A DNA stretch of 64,000 bases, taken from contig SECP01000012.1 of assembly GCA_004193285.1 (NCBI GenBank), positions 94,443 to 158,442 of the forward strand. Direction: 5' to 3'. The notes beneath the pieces are model-generated. The model saw only the letters and a program-made list of their open reading frames with translations. It was not told where the DNA came from and did no database searches. Below are positions 58,400-64,000 of the stretch, in pieces. Source of the stretch: Myxococcales bacterium (GTDB lineage Bacteria; Myxococcota_A; Polyangia; Polyangiales; Polyangiaceae). Position numbers and translations under genes: made by a program. Numbering within the stretch: position 1 is the first letter of the stretch; each line of letters starts with the position of its first letter.

Positions 58400-59823
58400 T
58401 TCGAGCTCGCCCCGGGCCGGGGCTGGAGGGGTTTCGCACCGCCGCTCGTCCTCTATTGCAGCAGAGTATCCCTCCCGAGCAGGTCGTTTGGCAGCCGCCC
58501 GGTGCGCAAGCGGAGTTGTTCGGTGAGGAGCCGACCCGCCCGAATGCCAGCCCGCACCCCGGACCGCCCGTACCGCGAGCGTTCTTCGAGCACGCCCAGC
58601 AGGCGGTCTACCACCGCAGTCCCCAGCGCTACGACGCGCTGTATCGCCTGCTCTATCGCCTCGTGAGCGGTGAGCCGGAGCTGCTGGAGGTGGCGAGCGA
58701 TCCGGACGTCAGCCGGGTGCGCGCGCTGTCGCAAGCGGTGCGGAGGGACGTGCACAAGACCCACGCGTTCGTCCGCTTTCGGCGCGTGCTCAGCGAAGAG
58801 GGAGAGCGCTTCGTGGCCTGGCACCGGCCGGACAATCCTATTTTGCAGCTCGCGGCCCCGTTCTTTCGCGAACGGTTTCCGAACATGTGCTGGTCGATCC
58901 TCACGCCGGACGAGTCTTGCTATTGGGACGGCGAGGCGCTCGTTTATGGCCCCGGCGCGCCGCGCAGCGCTGCTCCGGAGAGTGACGAGCTGGAGGAGCT
59001 GTTTCTCGCGTACTACCGCTCCATCTTCAACCCCGCGCGGCTCAACCTGCCGGTCATGCAGGGCGAAATGCCAGCCAAGCACTGGTCCACGTTGCCGGAG
59101 GCGCGCGTCATTCACGAGCTGGCTCGAGCCTCCCCGGAGCGCGTGCGGGAGATGCTGGAGCGGCCACGGAGCGCCGCTCAGGAGTTTCTGCCGGAAGGTG
59201 AAACCTTGCCCGCGCTCGTGAGCGCTGCCAAATCTTGCACCGCGTGCCCGCTTCACGAGCCGGCGACTCAAGTCGTCTTCGGGGAAGGGCCTGGCGGCGC
59301 CGAGCTCATGTTGGTCGGCGAGCAACCCGGCGACCAAGAAGACCGGCAAGGGCGCCCCTTCGTGGGTCCGGCCGGGAAGGTGCTGAACGACGCGCTCGCG
59401 GCCGCCGGCATCGACCGCAGCGCCGTGTACCTCACGAACGCGGTCAAACACTTCAAGTTCGAGCCCCGCGGCAAGCGCCGGCTCCATCAACGCCCGCGCG
59501 TCGGCGAGGTCATTGCATGCCGCGCGTGGCTGGACGCAGAGCTTCGCGTCGTCAAGCCGCGGGTCATCGTGTGCTTGGGCAACACGGCTGCCCAGAGCTT
59601 CGTGGGCAGCCGCTTCAGCCTGCAACGCTACCGCGGGCGCGCCTTTCGACAGCCCTGGGCCGAAGCGTGGCTCGCCACGTACCACCCTGCCGCGATTTTG
59701 CGCGCGCCCACCGCCGACGCGCGCGCGGAGGCGTTCGAGGCGCTCGTGGCCGACCTGCGCGCGGCGCGAGCGCTCCTCGCTGGCGAGCTCACGCTGCCGA
59801 CCGAGCCGCTCGATGCGCCCTGA
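58396..59823 (+). CDS. udgX: DUF4130 domain fused to UdgX-type uracil-DNA glycosylase
   Basis: 475 residues from TTG 58396 (overlap TTGA). N-terminal ~250 residues are DUF4130/TIGR03915-like ('VYHRSPQRYDALYRLLYRL', 'KTHAFVRFRRVLSEEGERFV', 'FFRERFPNMCWSILTPDESC'). The C-terminal part is a family-4-like UDG: 'SCTACPLHE' (Fe-S Cys), 'LVGEQPGDQEDRQGRPFVGP' (uracil pocket), 'LTNAVKHFKFEPRGKRRLHQ' and 'ATYHPAAIL'. The KRRLHQRP loop holds His364, the residue that in UdgX forms a covalent bond with uracil-DNA. So it likely captures uracil in DNA irreversibly, working with the radical-SAM partner. Confidence 0.92.
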   Translation: MIRARPGPGLEGFRTAARPLLQQSIPPEQVVWQPPGAQAELFGEEPTRPNASPHPGPPVPRAFFEHAQQAVYHRSPQRYDALYRLLYRLVSGEPELLEVASDPDVSRVRALSQAVRRDVHKTHAFVRFRRVLSEEGERFVAWHRPDNPILQLAAPFFRERFPNMCWSILTPDESCYWDGEALVYGPGAPRSAAPESDELEELFLAYYRSIFNPARLNLPVMQGEMPAKHWSTLPEARVIHELARASPERVREMLERPRSAAQEFLPEGETLPALVSAAKSCTACPLHEPATQVVFGEGPGGAELMLVGEQPGDQEDRQGRPFVGPAGKVLNDALAAAGIDRSAVYLTNAVKHFKFEPRGKRRLHQRPRVGEVIACRAWLDAELRVVKPRVIVCLGNTAAQSFVGSRFSLQRYRGRAFRQPWAEAWLATYHPAAILRAPTADARAEAFEALVADLRAARALLAGELTLPTEPLDAP

Positions 59824-59832
59824 CCGCGTCGT

Positions 59833-60291
59833 TCACCCGCGCCCGGCCAGCACGTAGGCTACCGCCGCTCCCGCCGCCAAGATCACGAGCAGCAGAGCGA
59901 CGAGCGGCCAACGCCGCTTGGGAGTGAGCGCCGCTTCATCCGCGTCCACTTCGCTTGCGTCCGTTTCTTCGGCTTCGCTTGCGTCCGTTTCGTTTGCTGC
60001 TTTGCCGAGGAACGGCGCCAAGCTCCTTCGCAGCGGCGCCAGGCTCCGGCGCAGCGGCGCCAGGCTCCGGCGCAGCGGCTCCAGGCTCTCCCGCAGCCGC
60101 ACCGGCAACGGCGGCATGCGTCGTCCGCCGGGCAGCACCGGCATGCCGCGCGGGATCTTCATCTCGACCTCGCGCGCCGGAGGCCCAGGCAAAAGCGCGC
60201 TGCGACCTTCGGGCTCGCTCTCGGCGGCCCGCTTGATGCGCGTGGATGACTCGTTGTTCTGCGGTGGCTGCCGAACGAGGGGTACGGCCAT
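59833..60291 (-). CDS. Membrane-anchored protein with LRRSLAP heptads
   Basis: 152 residues from ATG 60291 with a strong GAGGAG 6 nt upstream. A polar N-terminus ('PLVRQPPQNNESSTRIKRAA'), then four 21-bp repeats encode LRESLEP/LRRSLAP heptads (an amphipathic, Arg-rich helix). An acidic Asp/Glu/Ser stretch follows ('ANETDASEAEETDASEVDAD'), and a C-terminal membrane helix ('RWPLVALLLVILAAGAAVAY') ends four residues before the stop. A tail-anchored, charge-segregated protein of unknown function. Confidence 0.72.
   Translation of the reverse strand: MAVPLVRQPPQNNESSTRIKRAAESEPEGRSALLPGPPAREVEMKIPRGMPVLPGGRRMPPLPVRLRESLEPLRRSLAPLRRSLAPLRRSLAPFLGKAANETDASEAEETDASEVDADEAALTPKRRWPLVALLLVILAAGAAVAYVLAGRG
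60011..60094. repeat. Four imperfect 21-bp tandem units inside a coding region
   Basis: Core unit AGCGGCGCCAGGCTCCGGCGC, identical in the two middle copies and variant in the outer two. It keeps the frame of the membrane protein at 59833-60291, so the copy number can vary without a frameshift. Confidence 0.85.
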
Positions 60292-60470
60292 GTGAATCTC
60301 CTCGACCTCACATCCCGATCCCGGTGAGGTCGCCTCGCGGTGGCTACGACAGCTCGACGGAAGCCTTAAGTCATCCGCGATATTCGGCGCCGCATCCCAG
60401 CGAAAACGGGGACTTACACGGCGAGGAATTTTGGCCCTAACGCCAAATGCGCAGCCAGGCATGCATGAGG

Positions 60471-60529
60471 GGGGCTGCCGAGCCGCAGCGCGCCCGGCAC
60501 AAGGGTTTCGGGGCGGAGCTCGGTGCAGC
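60471..60529. repeat. Short dispersed motif, copy 2
   Basis: Second copy of the motif at 51378-51435: GGGGCTGCCG, then GGCACAAGGGTT and GGGCGG..CTCGGT.CA. It lies in the 277-nt gap between the minus-strand genes 59833-60291 and 60569-61396. Nothing else is recognised in that gap. Confidence 0.35.
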
Positions 60530-60568
60530 CGGGCGGTTGCGGCGCCCCGCGAGGTCACGGGCGCCGCG

Positions 60569-61396
60569 CTACGTCAGGAGCCAGCGGTACACTTCATCGT
60601 TGGCGAATACCTTCGAGCACATCGCGATGTGGGCGTCGCCATCCCGGCCGCTCACCTCGGTGGGAATGAACGTCACTTGGGGGGCGGCGCCAGCGAACGC
60701 CCTTTCGGCCTCGACGTGCGGCCCGAGTATGTCTTGGAAGGTGGAGCGAGCGTAGTACACGCGCACTTCGCGCCGCCTGTCCGCGACCGCGCGCAGGTCC
60801 GTCAATGCCTGAGCGTCGGCGGTGACGATCTTGCGGAACTGCAGCGGCCCCGAGCTCGAGTCCAGCTGAAGGACTCCCACGCCGCCGCGGCTGAACCCAC
60901 ACGCGTACAGCCGCTCGGGGTTAGCCCTGCCCGTGGCCAGCACTTTCTCCATGTCCGCGAGCACTCGGCGCTTCACCCAGTCATCCTGCCAACGCCAGTA
61001 GCGGGCGAGGCCTTGGTCGTTCACGGCCTGAGGCGCGACGACGACGAAGCGCTCCCAGAGCGTCTGCACGCGGGGGTCGTGCGCGCGGTGGAGCGCGGCC
61101 GGGGACTCGTGGGCCAGCACTGCTTCCGGCCCGTGCTCCGTCTCAGTTTGAGCGTCACCATCGACAACCCAAGCGGCCTCACCCTGCCCGTGCAGAAAGA
61201 GAAGGATGGGCCAGCCTCCGGCCGGCGGCTCCCCGGAAGGCCAAAGCACCCAGGGCTCGTGTTTCAGCGCCGCGGTCCGCTGCGTCGTCGGCTTCGGCTT
61301 GCAGCCGGCGCTGCCGAACAGCCCAAGGAGCCCCGCCACGAAGCCTCGCCGTTCACTCAAGGTCGCCCTCCGGCCGGCTCGCTGCGCTTCATTCAT
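60569..61396 (-). CDS. PHB-depolymerase-like alpha/beta hydrolase lipoprotein
   Basis: 275 residues. Signal with lipobox 'LGLFGSAGCKP' preceded by Arg-rich residues. 'GGWPILLFLHGQGEAAW' (oxyanion strand), nucleophile elbow 'ERLYACGFSRGGVGVL' (G-F-S-R-G), 'EVRVYYARST' and a His near 'GRDGDAHIAMCSK'. Same broad family as 23482-24630 and 5790-6716 but without a Gly linker. Substrate unknown. Divergent from the hydrolase at 61481. Confidence 0.82.
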   Translation of the reverse strand: MNEAQRAGRRATLSERRGFVAGLLGLFGSAGCKPKPTTQRTAALKHEPWVLWPSGEPPAGGWPILLFLHGQGEAAWVVDGDAQTETEHGPEAVLAHESPAALHRAHDPRVQTLWERFVVVAPQAVNDQGLARYWRWQDDWVKRRVLADMEKVLATGRANPERLYACGFSRGGVGVLQLDSSSGPLQFRKIVTADAQALTDLRAVADRRREVRVYYARSTFQDILGPHVEAERAFAGAAPQVTFIPTEVSGRDGDAHIAMCSKVFANDEVYRWLLT

Positions 61397-61480
61397 CGTC
61401 TGCTCCCGTCGCTAGCATGCCTGCATGGAGCTACAAGCGCTCGCGCCGCCCACGCGCGCTTCGCGTGCTAAGCAGCGGGC

Positions 61481-62314
61481 ATGGCCCAAGGTCACGTCGA
61501 GCATCGCGGCATCCGGCTCTGGTACGACGTGCTAGGCCCGTCGGACGGCGCTGCGGTGATGCTCGTCATGGGCGTGGGCGCTTCGTCGTTGTGGTGGCCG
61601 CGCGAGCTCACCTCCGCCTTGGTCAGCGCTGGGTTTAGGGTCGTGCTCTTCGACAACCGAGATATCGGCCTTTCCACGCATGTCGACTACGAGCGCGCGC
61701 CCTACGGCCTCTCGGACATGGCGCTGGATACGACTCAGCTGATGGACGCGCTGGGCATCGCGAGCGCGCACCTGGTGGGAATGTCCCTCGGCGGTATGAT
61801 CGCGCAGCTCATCGCGCTGGAGGCTCCGGAGCGCGTGCTCTCACTTGCGCTGATCAGCTCCACCCCCGGCCCCGACGAGCGCTTGTCCCCGCCGACGGCG
61901 GCATTTCTGGAGCTCGTCAGTCGTCCTCCGGACCTTTCGCTCTCCGCTCTGGAGCAGCAACTGGCGTTCTGCCGCGCCTTCGTCGGCCCGCGCTTTCCTT
62001 TCGACGAGCCGTTCTACCGTTCGCTCATCGCGGCAGACATCGCGCGCGGTACGAACCTGAACAGCAGTCAGGGCCGCGTGCCGATGTCCGCCGGCTCACG
62101 GCTCGACTCCCTCCCGCGCATCGCGGCGCCAACCTTGGTCGTGCATGGCGGCCAAGATCCGCTGTTCCCCCCCGAACACGCCCAAGCCTTGGCCCGCGGC
62201 ATCGGCTCCGCCCAACTCGTTTCGTGGGAAGGAGTCGGGCACGAGCTGCCCCCTCCGCTCGTGCCCGAGCTCACTCGCCTGCTCGTCCAGCACCTCGTGC
62301 GAGCCAGCGACTAA
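61481..62314 (+). CDS. Cytosolic alpha/beta hydrolase
   Basis: 277 residues without a signal peptide. Core fold: 'LVMGVGASSLWWPRELT' (oxyanion), 'VVLFDNRDIGLSTHVDYE', nucleophile elbow 'AHLVGMSLGGMIAQLIA' (G-M-S-L-G), acid in 'LVVHGGQDPLFPPEHA' and His in 'WEGVGHELPPPLV'. The 'VVLFDNRDIGLST' motif marks the group annotated as alpha/beta fold hydrolases near RdmC/aclacinomycin methylesterases. Catalytic triad complete; substrate unknown. Confidence 0.88.
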   Translation: MAQGHVEHRGIRLWYDVLGPSDGAAVMLVMGVGASSLWWPRELTSALVSAGFRVVLFDNRDIGLSTHVDYERAPYGLSDMALDTTQLMDALGIASAHLVGMSLGGMIAQLIALEAPERVLSLALISSTPGPDERLSPPTAAFLELVSRPPDLSLSALEQQLAFCRAFVGPRFPFDEPFYRSLIAADIARGTNLNSSQGRVPMSAGSRLDSLPRIAAPTLVVHGGQDPLFPPEHAQALARGIGSAQLVSWEGVGHELPPPLVPELTRLLVQHLVRASD

Positions 62315-62330
62315 TACGCAAACGAGTGCG

Positions 62331-62610
62331 GTGCGCTCCGTGCGCTCCGTGCGCTCCGTGCGCTCCGTGCGCTCCGTGCGCTGCTGGGTTCGCTGCGCTG
62401 CTGGGTTCGCTGCGCTGCTGGGTTCGCTGCGCTGCTGGGTTCGCTGCGCTCCTGCGCTGCTGGGTTCGCTGCGCTCCTGCGCTGCTGCGTTCGCTGCGCT
62501 CCTGCGCTGCTGCGCTCCGTGCGCTGCTGGGTTCGCTGCGCTGCTGGGTTCGCTGCGCTGCTGGGTTCGCTGCGCTCCGTGCGCTGCTGGGTTCGCTGCG
62601 CTCCGTGCGC
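62331..62610. repeat. Compound tandem array (10-bp and 17-bp units)
   Basis: Begins with about five TGCGCTCCGT units, then about ten copies of GCTGCTGGGTTCGCTGC interspersed with GCTCCTGC and more TGCGCTCCGT pieces. No shared unit with the array at 5424-5752, but both lie next to a copy of the same dispersed element (this one 19 nt before copy B). Confidence 0.85.
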
Positions 62611-62629
62611 GAAGTCGAAGTCGACGGCA

Positions 62630-62725
62630 GGCGTGTGTCCTCGTCGCCCGCCGACGTATGGAACGGTACAAAAATTGTCGAATCATTTCGCGGCGCCAAG
62701 GCGCCGTCGGGCAGATGTACCGAAC
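62630..62725 (+). repeat. Dispersed ~96-bp element, copy B
   Basis: Gapless 96-base alignment with the reverse complement of 5184-5279, about 65 identities. Also holds GGCGCC-AA-GGCGCC, and near-complementary ends GGAACGGTACA and TGTACCGAACC (two mismatches) that could pair. Same-frame peptide: VLVARRRMERYKNCRIISR. Confidence 0.5.
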
Positions 62726-62872
62726 CTTACATCTTCCCTCCGCACCACCCACCCCGCGGCCCCCCGCGATTTTGGTCCGCAACCGTACGTTGGTACGAAC
62801 ACCGAGTAGCCCTTTTCCTGCTCGTCTCGGTGTGGTTGCTCCCACCGCAGCCTATGGGTCGCGGCTACCACA

Positions 62873-63921
62873 CTTCGGATCCGAAGAAGGACTCGCGGCG
62901 CGGCGAGTGCACCCGGCTTTGGTGGTCACCTCGCGGGCTATGGTTCTTCGGATCCGCGGATGCGAAGAAGGGATCGCGTCGCAGAGGGTGCCCCCCGGCT
63001 TTGAGTGGTCACCTCGCGGGCGATGGTGCTTCGGATCCGAAGAAGGACTCGCGGCGCGGCGAGTGCTCCCCGGCTTTGAGTGGTCACCTCGCGGGCTATG
63101 GTTCTTCGGATCCGCGGATCCGAAGAAGGAGTCGCGGCGCGGAGGGTGCTCCCCGGCTTTGAGTGGTCACCTCGCGGGCTATGGTTCTTAGGACCCGCGG
63201 ATCCGAAGAAGGAATCGTGGCGCGGAGGGTGCCTCCCGGGCATGAGTGGTCACCTCGCGGGTATGGTGCTTCGGATCCGAAGAAGGACTCGCGGCGCGGC
63301 GAGTGCCCCCGGCTTTGAGTGGTCACGTCGCGGGTATGGTCCTTCGGATCCGAAGAAGGGATCGCGGCGCGGAGGGTGCCTCCCGGGCATGAGTGGTCAC
63401 GTCGCGGGCTATGGTTCTTCGGATCCGCGGATCCGAAGAAGGGATCGCGGCGCGGAGGGTGCCCCCCGGCTTTGAGTGGTCACGTCGCGGGCTATGGTTG
63501 TTCGGATCCGCGGATCCGAAGAAGGAATCGCGGCGTGGCGAGTGGTCCCCGGCTTTGACTGGTCACCTCGCGGGTATGGTCCTTCGGATCCGAAGAAGGG
63601 ATCGCGGCGCGGAGGGTGCTCCCCGGCTTTGAGTGGTCACCTCGCGGGCCAATGGTTCTTCGGATCCGCGGATCCGAAGAAGGATCGCGGCGCGGAGGTG
63701 CCTCCCGGGCATGAGTGGTCACATCGCGGGTATGGCCCTTCGGATCCGAAGAAGGGATCGCGGCGCGGAGAGTGCTCCCCGGCTTTGAGTGGTCACCTCG
63801 CGGGCATGGTCCTTCGGATCCGAAGAAGGTATCGCGTCGCGGAGGGTGCCCCCGGTTTTGAGTGGTCACCTCGCGGGATATGGTCCTTCGGATCCGAAGA
63901 AGGAGTCGCGGCGCGGAGCGT
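62873..63921. repeat. Tandem array of ~13 units, 70-90 bp, with palindromic junctions
   Basis: Each unit has the order GGATCCGAAGAAGG, (A/G)(A/C/G)TCGCGGCGCGGAG, a CCCCCGGC stretch, TTTGAGTGGTCACCTCGCGG and ATGGTNCTTCGGATCC. Units join either through CTTCGGATCCGAAG (14-bp palindrome) or through TTCGGATCCGCGGATCCGAA (20-bp palindrome). The TGGTCAC landmark occurs 13 times, first at about 62921 and last at about 63861. Copies differ by point changes and small indels. Confidence 0.9.
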
Positions 63922-64000
63922 GACAGCGTGGCGCTGGTCGCGGCGGAACCGCGATCGCATCACCTCACTTGGGCGGGGGGGAGTCGTGCGGGGGGAGAGT

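Larger units (their letters stand above)
62315..64000. other. Non-coding repeat region to window end
   Basis: No gene recognised after the hydrolase stop. Contents in order: tandem array (62331-62610), dispersed element copy B (62630-62725), ordinary GC-rich spacer with nothing visible (62726-62872), long palindrome-bearing array (62873-63921) and ~80 nt of spacer. Open frames run through the repeats but have repetitive Ser/Arg/Gly/Pro composition in several frames at once, which is what repeat DNA of this composition produces. Confidence 0.7.

Noticed and set aside
62145..63632. Several plus-strand frames through the terminal arrays
   Set aside because: The same repeat units are open in more than one frame and give repetitive Ser/Arg/Gly peptides. 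No ribosome-binding site or start, so not called as genes.
62873..63921. CRISPR array
   Set aside because: Units are contiguous and nearly identical over their whole length; there are no unique spacers of constant size and no cas genes.

Overview
The window is about 64 kb of very GC-rich DNA that reads as a myxobacterial chromosome, most likely Polyangia/Polyangiaceae (Sorangium-like). The signs are many lipoproteins with long Gly/Ser/Ala-rich linkers behind the lipobox, a C-terminal MYXO-CTERM tail on a polysaccharide lyase, a DUF1592/DUF1552 gene pair, an eukaryotic-like Ser/Thr kinase, frequent GTG/TTG starts, and 4-nt stop/start overlaps inside operons. I see no rRNA, tRNA, CRISPR array, prophage or insertion sequence. 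All calls rest on reading the sequence; no database search was run.

Layout. 0-12.3 kb: the end of a PLP decarboxylase, then secreted or surface enzymes (MYXO-CTERM lyase, DUF1592/DUF1552 pair, lipoprotein hydrolase, PKD-sulfatase, octaheme cytochrome with TPRs, extreme Gly-rich lipoprotein), with a repeat-rich non-coding kilobase at 4.8-5.8 kb. 12.4-20.8 kb: lipid kinase, then the best regulatory locus of the window. Here a CarH-type B12 photoreceptor is coupled to a DUF4403-like lipoprotein on the minus strand. It is separated by a three-repeat CarH operator from a plus-strand operon (unknown protein, atypical SDR, CPBP protease and probably an ABC1/UbiB kinase). An MpaB-type oxygenase follows. 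20.9-30.2 kb: Cys-rich lipoprotein, zincless MutM, PHB-depolymerase-like esterase, and a four-gene minus-strand operon: sigma factor, FecR-like protein, envelope protein, and an esterase-like lipoprotein lacking its nucleophile. 30.3-46.5 kb: GST, Nei-like glycosylase, PL9 pectate lyase, Cys-rich lipoproteins, methyltransferase, discoidin/beta-propeller protein, repeat-bearing metallophosphoesterase, PPIase/HupE pair, UvrA-like ATPase, and an ABM/ArsR pair behind a perfect operator palindrome. 46.5-62.3 kb: Ser/Thr kinase, DUF924, lactonase, AAC(3)-I-like acetyltransferase, a Fur-box-controlled TonB-domain/TonB-receptor fusion with its lipoprotein partner, a radical-SAM/UdgX DNA repair pair, and alpha/beta hydrolases. 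62.3-64 kb: non-coding tandem repeats.

Functional themes. Many products are exported carbohydrate- or ester-degrading enzymes, as expected for a saprophytic predator. Four regulatory circuits can be read from sequence: CarH/B12-light, sigma/FecR surface signalling, Fur/iron uptake and ArsR/ABM. The most interesting points are the CarH locus, the pseudo-esterase in the sigma/FecR operon, and a ~96-bp dispersed element found in opposite orientation near 5.2 kb and 62.7 kb, each copy next to a different tandem-repeat array.
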